Shown here one piece after another: positions 8,001 to 16,013 of a stretch of DNA of 64,000 nucleotides. This DNA is from an uncultured Prevotella sp. Lineage in GTDB: Bacteria; Bacteroidota; Bacteroidia; Bacteroidales; Bacteroidaceae. The notes beneath the pieces were generated by a model. The model was given only the letters and a program-made list of their open reading frames with translations. It searched no databases and was not told the DNA's origin. A program made the position numbers and the translations under genes. Location: assembly GCA_900539625.1 (NCBI GenBank), contig UQCW01000005.1:36750-100749 (forward strand). Reading direction: 5' to 3'. Every line of letters begins with the position of its first letter. Position 1 is the stretch's first letter.

Positions 8001-8876
8001 TTACTTGGAAATCGTTGTTGAGCCAGAGCCGATCATTTGTCCGTCGATGAAAATGTAGGCGGAGTAGTTGCCGCTGCTCAGGTATTCGTTGATTGGAATA
8101 TAGAGCGTGACGTGTTGTTCTTCGCCAGTGTATTCAATTTCTTTTGTGGCGGAATATTCGATGGACTTGTTCTCATAATGGAATGAGCCAGAGCGTGCAA
8201 CGACTTCTTGGCTGGGCTTGAGCAAGCGTACGTAGACCCTGCGGTTTCCTGTGCTTGCCGTTACGTTTCTTGTTACGGTGAAAGAAACGGTGAAGCGGGT
8301 GATGTCTTTGCTGCGCTTGGCGGCCTTGCCGTTTTTCTTGACGGCCATGACGCTGACTCCTGTGGCGTTGAGCTGTGAGGCCACTGCCACTTGTTCTGAA
8401 AGCTGGCTGTTTCGCTCGTTGATTGAGCTGTTTTCGCGGCGTGTGCGTTCAGCTTCTGCGCGTGCTTCGTCGCGCTCTGAGGTGAGCGTATGGTTGAGCC
8501 GCTGGAGAGAGTCGACTTGGCGGATATAGTCGCGCAAGACGGCACGAACCGTTGCCAGTTCCTTCTTCAGGCGAAGAATTTCTGCGGCACTGTTGGTTTT
8601 CAGTTCGCGCAACTCTTTGAGCAGGCCCTCGGCGCGTTTCTGCTCGGCATCGAGCTTGGCAACGAGCGAGTCGTCTTTGATTTCCTGCTTCATTTCGCCA
8701 TACTGTGCGGCGAAGTCGGCGTACTGGTTCTCCATTTCGCGGCGGTCCATTTCAGCGATTTGCCGGAGTTCAGCCAGTTCTTTATCCTTTTCGCTCTTTG
8801 AATTGCAGCCAGCCAGACATCCGCCAGCTATGAGAACTGCCATGAGAGCGATGAAAATATGCGTCAGTGTCTTCAT
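8001..8876 (-). CDS. Coiled-coil lipoprotein
   Basis: A 291-residue exported protein of unknown function. The signal peptide ends in a lipobox (LAGC, Cys24, followed by Asn and Ser; Cys20 is an alternative). Residues about 30-170 are almost entirely heptad-rich, charged coiled coil (KDKELAELRQIAEMDRREME, later LNHTLTSERDEARAEAERTR). The C-terminal 110 residues look like a beta-domain (FTVSFTVTRNVTASTGNRRV, YIFIDGQMIGSGSTTIS). Asn before the mature Ser does not obviously act as a retention signal. It stands alone 94 bases downstream of ilvE on the same strand. A structural or envelope-spanning role is plausible, but the sequence names no partner. Confidence 0.8.
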   Translation of the reverse strand: MKTLTHIFIALMAVLIAGGCLAGCNSKSEKDKELAELRQIAEMDRREMENQYADFAAQYGEMKQEIKDDSLVAKLDAEQKRAEGLLKELRELKTNSAAEILRLKKELATVRAVLRDYIRQVDSLQRLNHTLTSERDEARAEAERTRRENSSINERNSQLSEQVAVASQLNATGVSVMAVKKNGKAAKRSKDITRFTVSFTVTRNVTASTGNRRVYVRLLKPSQEVVARSGSFHYENKSIEYSATKEIEYTGEEQHVTLYIPINEYLSSGNYSAYIFIDGQMIGSGSTTISK

Positions 8877-8970
8877 TGTGGTGTGTGGTTTTTGTGGTGG
8901 GTAAGCTTCGCAGGGGCAATGCCTGTTTATATTATTCTATATAATATTTATGGCCTGCGGAGTTTATAGT

Positions 8971-9990
8971 TTAGTCAACGATGGTGATCCATCCGTGCTT
9001 GTCTGGCTCGATGCCATACTGGATGTTGCGCAGTTTCTCGTAGAGCTTCGTTGACATAGGTCCTGGTTTGCCGTCCTTTGAGATGACGTAGCTCTTGTTG
9101 TTTTCCATATCGTCGATGCGGCGAATCGGACTGATAACGGCGGCTGTTCCGCAAGCACCAGCTTCTTCGAATGTGGAGAGTTCTTCTTCAGGAATCTGTC
9201 GGCATTCAACCGTCATGCCAAGGTCTTTTGCCAACTGCTGCAAACTGCGGTTGGTGATGGAAGGCAGGATGGACGAAGACTTCGGCGTGATGTATTTGTT
9301 TTCTTTGATGCCGAAGAAGTTGGCTGCGCCACATTCGTCGATGTATTTCTTCTCCTTGGCATCGAGATAAAATTCGCAGGAATAACCGGCGTCGTGTGCC
9401 ATTTTGTTGGCGCGGAGGCTGGCGGCGTAGTTTCCGCCCACCTTATAGGTTCCCGTTCCGAGCGGTGCCGCGCGGTCGAACTCGCGGATGATGACATAGT
9501 CGTTTGTGGCAAATCCGCCCTTGAAATATGGGCCTACCGGGGTAACGAAAATCATGAAAAGGTATTCATTGGCAGGATGAACACCGACCTGTGCGCCCGT
9601 ACCGATGAGCAACGGACGGATATAGAGAGCGGCACCGCTTTCGTATGGTGGGATGAAGCGTTCGTTGAGTTTCACCACTTTCTTGGTCATCTCCACAAAG
9701 AGCTCTGTCGGCACTTCCGGCATGAGGATGCCGCGGCAGGTGCTTTGCAGGCGGGCAGCATTGTCTTCGATGCGGAAGAGGCGGATTTTGCCATCGGGGC
9801 AGCGGAAAGCCTTTTGTCCCTCGAAGGCTTCCTGACCGTAGTGAAGACAGGTGGCAGCCATGTGGATGTTGATGGTGTCTGTTGATGAAACTTCAATTTC
9901 GCCCCATTTGCCGTTGCGGTAGTAGCAACGAACGTTGTAGTCGGTGGGCATGTAGCCGAACGAAAGATTTGCCCAATCAATATTTTCCAT
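8971..9990 (-). CDS. ilvE: Branched-chain amino acid aminotransferase
   Basis: A 339-residue fold-type IV PLP enzyme that transfers the amino group between glutamate and the keto acids of valine, leucine and isoleucine. The PLP lysine is Lys183 in GTYKVGGNYAASL. The phosphate-binding region (ACGTAAVISPI near residue 280) and the substrate loop (ALYIRPLLIGTG) are intact, and the length is that of the eukaryote-like BCAT group common in Bacteroidetes. It is monocistronic as far as the spacing shows: the neighbour upstream is divergent. A half-promoter, TAATTTTG on the minus strand, lies at 10099-10106. leuB is at 46923, but the other branched-chain genes are not in the window. Confidence 0.95.
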   Translation of the reverse strand: MENIDWANLSFGYMPTDYNVRCYYRNGKWGEIEVSSTDTINIHMAATCLHYGQEAFEGQKAFRCPDGKIRLFRIEDNAARLQSTCRGILMPEVPTELFVEMTKKVVKLNERFIPPYESGAALYIRPLLIGTGAQVGVHPANEYLFMIFVTPVGPYFKGGFATNDYVIIREFDRAAPLGTGTYKVGGNYAASLRANKMAHDAGYSCEFYLDAKEKKYIDECGAANFFGIKENKYITPKSSSILPSITNRSLQQLAKDLGMTVECRQIPEEELSTFEEAGACGTAAVISPIRRIDDMENNKSYVISKDGKPGPMSTKLYEKLRNIQYGIEPDKHGWITIVD

Positions 9991-10361
9991 TGTCGTCTTG
10001 TTTTTTGAATTGTCTTATGTGTGGTATTCGTATGTCACGTCTTGTGCGTTGCCTCGCTCAGGATAAGGAAGAGTCGCGGGGCGCATGGTGTTGCTTGGCA
10101 AAATTACGCATTTTAGTTGAAAAAACGCCGCCTCCTGCTACTTTTATCCGAATTTTGAATTCATTATGCTTCGTTATGCGTGGCAGAAAGGACACAGGTG
10201 TATTTTTGTAAGTTGGGTTTTGCTTTTGCGCGGTGAAAACTCTCAGTATGCAAAAAGGAGCTGCAAAGGGCATGGTGAAAAGCCAATATATGGTAGGTTT
10301 CAAAAGGTGGGATGGCCAACAATGCGTAAATTTGCACGTGGAAAAATAATAGTTATAGCTT
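9991..10361. other. Gene-free divergent spacer between ilvE and lrgA
   Basis: I see no gene. It carries a candidate ilvE box on the minus strand (TAATTTTG, 10099-10106) and a candidate lrgA box on the plus strand (TAAATTTG, 10327-10334), 28 bases before the lrgA ATG. Neither has a clear TTTG box at the right distance. Confidence 0.5.
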
Positions 10362-10730
10362 ATGATGATTCGACAATGCGCCATCCTTTTCGGTTGCCTG
10401 GCGCTGGGTGAATTGCTGATTTATTTCACCCACATCCCTTTGCCCTCCAGTATTTTGGGCATGCTGATTTTAACCTTACTGTTGCAGTTGAAAGTCATCC
10501 GCTTGGAGTGGGTGCAAGGACTGGCCGATTTCTTGGTGGCCAACATCGGTTTCTTCTTCGTGCCGCCTGGCGTGGCCATTATGTGTTACTTCGATATTAT
10601 AAAGGCGCAGTTCATGCCCATTTTGGTAGCTTCCGTTGTCAGCACCGTGTTGGTGTTAGCTGTGACAGGATGGGTACACCAGTTTTATGGCAAAGCCGCG
10701 GATATGCGCAAGAAGGGAGGTGAAGCATGA
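10362..10730 (+). CDS. lrgA: CidA/LrgA-family holin-like membrane protein
   Basis: A 122-residue integral membrane protein with four predicted helices. The family block LPSSILGMLILTLLLQLKVI and the VPPGVAIMCYFDIIK region are those of CidA/LrgA. The family was first described as holin-like modulators of murein hydrolase activity and has since been linked to export of small metabolites such as pyruvate or glycolate. It overlaps lrgB by four bases (ATGA), so the two are translationally coupled. I cannot decide between the LrgA and CidA names on sequence alone. Two adjacent ATGs (10362 and 10365) are equally possible starts. Confidence 0.88.
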   Translation: MMIRQCAILFGCLALGELLIYFTHIPLPSSILGMLILTLLLQLKVIRLEWVQGLADFLVANIGFFFVPPGVAIMCYFDIIKAQFMPILVASVVSTVLVLAVTGWVHQFYGKAADMRKKGGEA

Positions 10731-11422
10731 TAGACTATTTCTCCAACCAGTTTTTTCTTATCGCTCTGACGTTTGGTGTCTATTTCTTCGGGAAACTTCT
10801 GCGGAAATGGACGGGCTGGGTGATAATGAACCCCATATTGATTACCATCGTTGTGCTGATTGCCTTTCTGAAACTCACTGGCATCAGTTACGAAACCTAT
10901 AACGAAGGCGGCCATCTCATCGAGTTTTGGCTGCGTCCCGCCGTTGTGGCGTTGGGCGTTCCCCTGTATTTGCAGTTGGGCACCATCCGCAAGCAGTTGG
11001 TGCCGATTCTCCTCTCCGAATTAGCTGGCTGCGTGGTGGGCATCCTCTCCGTTGTCTACATCGCCAAAGAGATGGGGGCTACGCCCGACGTCATCCGCTC
11101 CTTGGCTCCTAAATCCGTGACGACCCCCATCGCTATGGAGGTGACGAAAGCCGTTGGCGGCATTCCTTCGCTCACGGCCGCCGTTGTGGTCTGCGTGGGT
11201 TTGATGTGCGCCGTCTGCGGATATAAGACGATGGGTTTTGCCCGCGTGAAGAGTCCTGTGGCACAAGGATTGTCTATGGGAACAGCCGCCCATGCCCTCG
11301 GCACTGCCACTTCTATGGATGTGAGTCGCGTGCATGGCGCTTATGCCAGTCTTGGGCTGACGCTCAATGGAATCTTCACGGCCCTGCTGACGCCATCTAT
11401 ACTTCCGATGCTGAATATTTAG
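10727..11422 (+). CDS. lrgB: LrgB/CidB-family membrane protein
   Basis: The 231-residue partner of the preceding protein, with about seven membrane helices. The conserved stretches GVPLYLQLGTIRKQLVPILL, SLAPKSVTTPIAMEVTKAVG and MGTAAHALGTATSMD are hallmarks of the LrgB family and match its usual length. LrgA and LrgB together affect autolysis, or export small carboxylates, in other bacteria. A strong terminator follows 70 bases downstream, so this looks like a two-gene operon. In a mixed-acid fermenter that has pyruvate formate-lyase (21755), export of pyruvate-like overflow products would be consistent, but that is inference. Confidence 0.9.
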   Translation: MIDYFSNQFFLIALTFGVYFFGKLLRKWTGWVIMNPILITIVVLIAFLKLTGISYETYNEGGHLIEFWLRPAVVALGVPLYLQLGTIRKQLVPILLSELAGCVVGILSVVYIAKEMGATPDVIRSLAPKSVTTPIAMEVTKAVGGIPSLTAAVVVCVGLMCAVCGYKTMGFARVKSPVAQGLSMGTAAHALGTATSMDVSRVHGAYASLGLTLNGIFTALLTPSILPMLNI

Positions 11423-11493
11423 TAATAAGTAGCTGCGACACGGCATGCTCTCGGCAGGCGGCCAGACGGGTGCCGAGAGTAGAAACAAAGGAA

Positions 11494-11537
11494 AATGCCT
11501 GTATCAAGAACGCCTAAACATTCTTGATACAGGCATT
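11494..11537. terminator. Terminator of the lrgAB operon
   Basis: A 17-bp perfect stem (11494-11510 with 11521-11537) has a ten-base loop and is followed by ATTTTTTA on the plus strand. On the minus strand it is about 90 bases beyond the HAD gene stop and could also stop that transcript. Confidence 0.88.
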
Positions 11538-11629
11538 ATTTTTTAATTGCTCCTTGTGTGTTGGGAACATACTGCGCGTGTTGGAAACTGCGCTGGAATG
11601 CCAGTACAAACGACTGACGTTCGAAGCGC

Positions 11630-12346
11630 TTATTTCAACACATCGAGCAGTTCTGGCAGGTGATAAATGATGGCATCGGGGAGCGTTTCGTCCACTTCCT
11701 CCTTGCTCCATCCCTCTCCGCGCATCCATACGGCGTGGCAGCCAACGGTTTTTGCCGGCACCATGTCTTTTCCGTAGCTGTCGCCAACGACGAGCACCTC
11801 TTCGGCGGGACAGCCTGCCGCGTCAACTCCCATTTGATAGATGGCGGGGTCGGGTTTTCGGACGCCCACAACGGCGCTTTCGATGACGGCGCTGAAGAAA
11901 TGGTCGATTTTATATTGTCGCAGAATGGCGTGGATATTTCCGTAGAAATTCGACACCAACACCATGTTGTAAGCAGGATTCAGTTCCGACAACACGCGTC
12001 GTGTCACTTCCATATTTCGCTCCACGTAGGCGTTGCAATAGTCGGCAACGGCCTTGATGTTCTTTTGCCGTTCCTCTTCCGAAGGTGTCCAGAGGTTGTT
12101 GTCGCGCAGGAAGATGGTCTCTTGGTCGACCTTTTTAAGCAGGACCGTGTGGAAGTCATCGTTAGGAAGAACAATGGGCGCCTTTGCCAAGGCCCGTTCG
12201 CCGTAGACATAGGCATCGCGGAAGTTAGGCTCGTTGACGGGAATTTGCGCGTGGCGGTATCCTTCGAAGAGCACGTGTGCCCAGTGGCGTGCATCGGTGT
12301 CGAGCGTGCCGCCGTAGTCGAATATGATGGTGTTAATCTTCTTCAT
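11630..12346 (-). CDS. HAD-superfamily hydrolase (probable phosphatase)
   Basis: A 238-residue haloacid dehalogenase-type hydrolase with an alpha-helical cap (subfamily IA). Motif I is FDYGGTLDTD with nucleophile Asp10; the usual second Asp (DxD) is Gly here, as in the YihX-like DLGN/DLGG variants. Motif II is VLVSNF, motif III is VRKPDPAIY, and motif IV is VVGDSYGKDM. It is the last gene of a tight minus-strand run, five bases after the flippase-like gene, which suggests that it removes a phosphate from a lipid head-group precursor or product. The substrate is inferred from context only. It could instead be a general sugar-phosphate phosphatase. Confidence 0.85.
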   Translation of the reverse strand: MKKINTIIFDYGGTLDTDARHWAHVLFEGYRHAQIPVNEPNFRDAYVYGERALAKAPIVLPNDDFHTVLLKKVDQETIFLRDNNLWTPSEEERQKNIKAVADYCNAYVERNMEVTRRVLSELNPAYNMVLVSNFYGNIHAILRQYKIDHFFSAVIESAVVGVRKPDPAIYQMGVDAAGCPAEEVLVVGDSYGKDMVPAKTVGCHAVWMRGEGWSKEEVDETLPDAIIYHLPELLDVLK

Positions 12347-12351
12347 CTTGA

Positions 12352-13356
12352 TTATTTCATGATTTTCTTGTTACCGATTTTCACCAGGCCCACGCCGATG
12401 AAAATCCATACCAGTTCGCGGATTCTCGTGAAGAAGCTGGAGAACACGCCGAGGCCGAGGCCGCCGGGGTAGCCCAGAATCTTGATGATGATGGCCAAAC
12501 CGCCTTCGCGTGCGCCCATCTGCATTGGGAAGAAAAACAAGATGTTGCCCATCAGCGAAGAGAAGGCCAGAACGAGGATGGCATCGACAAACGTGACGGG
12601 GGCGCCAAAAGCCAGGAGAATGAAATAAAACTCCAGCGAATTGATGACGCGGGCCAGATATTCATAGAGCAGAGAGGTATAGAAAGCCTTTGGCTGCGCA
12701 TGCAGGTAGGCGATGTTGCGGTCAACCTGTTCCATGCTTTCCACGTTCTTGTCGTAGAACTTGTGGGCGTACTTTTTGGCTACGGGAATGTAGAAGAGCA
12801 ACTTGTAGAGCTTCACAATCAGTCCGTTCTTATATCCCTTGTAGAAGAAATAGAGCACGAAGATGAGGATGGCGGCAAAGATGCCGGCGCAGGTCCAGAG
12901 GAATGGGTCCATCTTTTCGGTGTATGCCACGATGAACAAGACAGCAGCTGAAGCCCACAGACAGATGTGTGAGAGAATGTGCATCATGGAATAGAGCACC
13001 ACAGACGACATCGCGCCCGTTGTGCCGATGTGCGAAGCCAGTTCCATAACGCGATAGGGGCCGCCGCCGAATCCGAAGGGCGTGGTGTAGCTGAAGGCAA
13101 ATCCCGAAACCGTCAGTTTGTAGGCGTGGCGAAACGAGAGATGCTTGTCGTGTTTGCCGCTGTTGACGATGATTTGGAAAGCCGCGGCGTTGAAGGCGTA
13201 GACAAACACCCAGATGCCCACAACGGCGGGCAGGAAAGCGAAGACGCGGGGCAGCTTGTCGCGCAATTGTTCATAGTCGACATCGAAAGTGCAGAGCATC
13301 ACCACGATGGCGGCAACGCCGAAGAGGAGAAATAAATTTCTGTAGAGAGGTTTCAT
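12352..13356 (-). CDS. Flippase-like membrane protein (LPG synthase TM / UPF0104 family)
   Basis: A 334-residue polytopic protein with about eight membrane helices, of the family that includes the membrane domain of lysylphosphatidylglycerol synthase. Characteristic pieces are the conserved tail (FFPMQMGAREGGLAI) and the FSYTTPFGFGGGPYRVMELA segment. Such proteins are thought to move or present lipids across the cytoplasmic membrane. The N-terminus shows a hydrophobic start (NLFLLFGVAAIVVMLC). It lies 27 bases after the CDP-alcohol phosphatidyltransferase gene and five before the HAD gene. This placement suggests that it flips the lipid made by the transferase, which is inference. Confidence 0.82.
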   Translation of the reverse strand: MKPLYRNLFLLFGVAAIVVMLCTFDVDYEQLRDKLPRVFAFLPAVVGIWVFVYAFNAAAFQIIVNSGKHDKHLSFRHAYKLTVSGFAFSYTTPFGFGGGPYRVMELASHIGTTGAMSSVVLYSMMHILSHICLWASAAVLFIVAYTEKMDPFLWTCAGIFAAILIFVLYFFYKGYKNGLIVKLYKLLFYIPVAKKYAHKFYDKNVESMEQVDRNIAYLHAQPKAFYTSLLYEYLARVINSLEFYFILLAFGAPVTFVDAILVLAFSSLMGNILFFFPMQMGAREGGLAIIIKILGYPGGLGLGVFSSFFTRIRELVWIFIGVGLVKIGNKKIMK

Positions 13357-13383
13357 GAAAAAATGTTAGTCGGGCGGTGAGTA

Positions 13384-14292
13384 TTACGCTTTAGTAATTT
13401 CGCCTTCCATGCGTCGGCAGAGCGATTCGTGCTTGGCGCGCATATAGAAGAACAGGCCGTTCATGACGGTGATTTCGAAAGCAGGGTAAATCCAGGGTTG
13501 GTTGACGAGCAAGGAGATGTAGAGCATGATGGCGCGTGTGTTAAACGTCAAAATGTTGGCCCATTTCATCAGCGGCAGACTGCCAGCGCGAAATTCCTGC
13601 TTGATGTTTTCCGGAATGGCGCGGCCGTAGCGTTGGTCAATCTCCTTTTTGAAATGCTGGAAAGCTGGCGTCATGCCTTCCTGCGATTTGGTGTAGTTGC
13701 GATAGAAATAGAGGAAGAGTTTCCAGGCAAAGTCCTTTCCCCATGAGAGGCTCTTAAACTCCTCGGTCAGTTTGGCCGCGTTGTCGAGTTCGCTTCCCTG
13801 TTCCCCTTTGATGAAATAGAGATGGATGTTGCGGTAGTAGTCGGCCAATTGGCATTGTTTGCCGTGGCAGATGAAACCAGCGAAAGAGCAGAGCACCCAA
13901 ATCCAGATGCCCCATTGCGGCATCAGTCGCAGACAGATGGCCACGTAGATGGCCACAAACCAGACGTCGCCAGCAAATCCGTCGAGGATGCGTCCCCAGC
14001 GGGTCTTCTTTCCCGTCATGCGTGCCAACTGTCCGTCGGCGCTGTCGTAGAGATTCGCCCAGACGAGCAGCAGAATACCGATGACGGTGTAAGTCATGTT
14101 GTCGAAATAGAACATCACGCCAGCTGCCGCACCGAGGAAGATGGAAAGAATCGTCACCACATTGGGGTGTATGCCAAAGAAATTAAAGAAATTAGCCCAG
14201 AGCAAGCCCAGTGGGCGCGTGAAATGTATGTCGAGCCATTCTTCGGTGTCTTGCGACTTGAAGGTGGCCGCCAGTTTTTTGTTTTCTGCCAT
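13384..14292 (-). CDS. CDP-alcohol phosphatidyltransferase
   Basis: A 302-residue integral membrane enzyme of the family that joins a phospho-head group to a lipid alcohol with release of CMP. The motif is at residues 83-109: Asp83, Asp86-Gly87, Ala90-Arg91, Gly100, Asp104 and Asp109 (LYDSADGQLARMTGKK, then GRILDGFAGD). The last Asp is one residue further away than in the textbook spacing, where three residues separate the final two aspartates. The protein is longer than typical phosphatidyltransferases (about 200 residues), with an extra loop after the second helix pair. The gene follows an ATP-grasp gene and a nucleotidyltransferase gene. That suggests the nucleotidyltransferase supplies a CDP-activated alcohol, but the alcohol (inositol or another polyol) cannot be read from the sequence. 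Confidence 0.88.
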   Translation of the reverse strand: MAENKKLAATFKSQDTEEWLDIHFTRPLGLLWANFFNFFGIHPNVVTILSIFLGAAAGVMFYFDNMTYTVIGILLLVWANLYDSADGQLARMTGKKTRWGRILDGFAGDVWFVAIYVAICLRLMPQWGIWIWVLCSFAGFICHGKQCQLADYYRNIHLYFIKGEQGSELDNAAKLTEEFKSLSWGKDFAWKLFLYFYRNYTKSQEGMTPAFQHFKKEIDQRYGRAIPENIKQEFRAGSLPLMKWANILTFNTRAIMLYISLLVNQPWIYPAFEITVMNGLFFYMRAKHESLCRRMEGEITKA

Positions 14293-14386
14293 GTCGTTAT
14301 ATATTAAATGATATTTCAGGACGCTCCTATATTATATAGATTATATGGAATAGTTGTAGGCGTCGTCAGCGTTTTCTGTCAGCGTT

Positions 14387-15256
14387 TTATATTCTGTGCT
14401 TGGCCTTGATAATCTTGCGCAGCCTTTCAGCAATGGCTTCCGCTGCTTCGTCGCAGCAGCGCGAAAAGCTCGGCCAGTCGTTGAAGTCGATGATGAGAAA
14501 CGAACCGTCGGGGCGCACGACGGCGTCGCCGCCATAGACCGTGAAACCGCTGACGGCCGCACAAGCATCGGCGCTTTTCTTCAGGGCGCTTTCCGAAAAG
14601 GCATAGCCCGTCGGACTGCCGTTGAAGCGTTCCAGACCGAATTTGCTGAAGCAGGCTCCCCGTGTGGGATAGTAGAGATGGAAGAAATCGGTGTCTTCAA
14701 CGCCGTAGAACTTCACGAGGTCGCCTTCGATGTGGGGCGACAGCAAAACGTCGGTGATGCCGCGTGCCTTATAATCGTCGGCCGCCTCTTCCAAATCTTT
14801 CTCTGAGGCAACAAAGCGCACGTCGCCCGAATTTTGTGCGCAGGCATCGCCGCGTTTCAGCCAATATCGCTTTCCCGTTTCAAAGCAAAGCGTGGGCTTC
14901 ATTGCGTTGACATCGAAACATCGGCTTTCGGCAACTGGCAAGTCGTGGCGTTCAAAGCAGCGTGCCAACGCCGTGCGCGTCCCTTTCGTCAGCGCGTTGG
15001 CGGAATTGACAACAGGAATGCCCTTCTCCTCCGCCTCCGTCAGGATGCTGAGCGCCTTTTCGCTCCGTGCCATGCTGTAAACCAGGCATGGGGCCTCCGT
15101 CAGAGATTGTTTCGTCAAGTCGTCCTCGCCCACGCATTCCACTTCGTAGCCCGAATCGCGCAAAGCGACCGCGACAGCCTGAAAGATGGCGTTGTCGCGG
15201 TCGATAGAGTTAGGGGAAAAACGATGAGAACGGCTGACGCCTAATATTCTGTTCAT
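14387..15256 (-). CDS. ATP-grasp-fold protein of unknown substrate
   Basis: A 289-residue cytosolic protein resembling the ATP-grasp ligases of the RimK/CarB type. Supporting features are the nucleotide-binding region (KRYWLKRGDACAQNSGDVRF) and the metal-site strand near residues 246-264 (DAVVRPDGSFLIIDFNDWPS), where Asp and Asn take the usual Glu/Asn positions. The N-terminal part (NSIDRDNAIFQAVAVALRDS) is a Rossmann-like pre-ATP-grasp domain. ATP-grasp enzymes join a carboxylate to an amine or thiol, so one in a lipid locus could add an amino acid to a head group. That is speculation. Spacing to its neighbours is 37 and 94 bases. Confidence 0.7.
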   Translation of the reverse strand: MNRILGVSRSHRFSPNSIDRDNAIFQAVAVALRDSGYEVECVGEDDLTKQSLTEAPCLVYSMARSEKALSILTEAEEKGIPVVNSANALTKGTRTALARCFERHDLPVAESRCFDVNAMKPTLCFETGKRYWLKRGDACAQNSGDVRFVASEKDLEEAADDYKARGITDVLLSPHIEGDLVKFYGVEDTDFFHLYYPTRGACFSKFGLERFNGSPTGYAFSESALKKSADACAAVSGFTVYGGDAVVRPDGSFLIIDFNDWPSFSRCCDEAAEAIAERLRKIIKAKHRI

Positions 15257-15293
15257 GTTTTATTTTTCAGAGTTCAACATCTTTCGGGGAAAA

Positions 15294-15992
15294 TCACTTC
15301 AGAAAATCTTCCGCTTTGGCGATGTCGCTGGCATGGTCAACGTCCAGGATTTTGCTCATCGGCCAGGCCTTCAGGCGCAGTCCGTCGTCCACCAGTCCGC
15401 GTTGGAAATTGCGCATGCGGCTCTGTCCTTCCTTCATGCAGCGTTCCAAAGTCCGTATCGCCACAGGTTTGAGGGCATAAATGCCACCAGAGATATAGCG
15501 GCAGCAGTCGCTTTTGTCAAGAAATCCAGTGATGTTCAAAGCTTCATCGGTGGCCACATACAGAGGTTTCTCGTCGTCGATGTAGTCAGTGACAGCCATC
15601 ATGCCGTCGGCCTCCGTGTTTTTGAAAGCCTCGATGTATGCTTTAAATTCGTCTTCGCGGAAGATGGTGTCAACCGTTGTCAGGCAGAAGGGAGCATCGT
15701 TGAGGAATTGGCTCAGTTCGAAGAAACTGTGCATCGAACTCGGCGTGGTCTTCACCACCAGATTGATAGGTGCCCCTTCGTTGTTTTCCATCAGCGCTCT
15801 GACGTGCGCCTCCGTCTGCGGGTGCAGGCGGTTGACGATGATGCAAATCTCCTCAGCTCCGTTTTCGTTGAAGATGCGTATGAGGCGGTCGATCATCGCC
15901 TCGCCGTTGAGCCTTACGAGCGGTTTGGGAAGTTCCACACCCTCTTGCGACAAGCGCGAACCTTCGCCGGCAGCAATAATTGCAAATTTCAT
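15294..15992 (-). CDS. Sugar/alcohol-phosphate nucleotidyltransferase
   Basis: A 232-residue nucleotidyltransferase of the NTP_transferase family. The N-terminus holds the signature AIIAAGEGSRLSQEG and then PKPLVRLNGEAMIDRLI; the metal site is the Asp of LTTVDTIF. The family includes LicC-like choline-phosphate and inositol-phosphate cytidylyltransferases as well as sugar-phosphate enzymes. The short single-domain form without a left-handed helix tail fits an alcohol-phosphate cytidylyltransferase best. It lies in a run with the ATP-grasp protein, CDP-alcohol transferase, flippase and HAD phosphatase. I infer that it activates the alcohol used downstream; the nucleotide and alcohol are unproven. 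Confidence 0.85.
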   Translation of the reverse strand: MKFAIIAAGEGSRLSQEGVELPKPLVRLNGEAMIDRLIRIFNENGAEEICIIVNRLHPQTEAHVRALMENNEGAPINLVVKTTPSSMHSFFELSQFLNDAPFCLTTVDTIFREDEFKAYIEAFKNTEADGMMAVTDYIDDEKPLYVATDEALNITGFLDKSDCCRYISGGIYALKPVAIRTLERCMKEGQSRMRNFQRGLVDDGLRLKAWPMSKILDVDHASDIAKAEDFLK

Positions 15993-16013
15993 AAGTCGTA
16001 TTAATCAAAGAGT

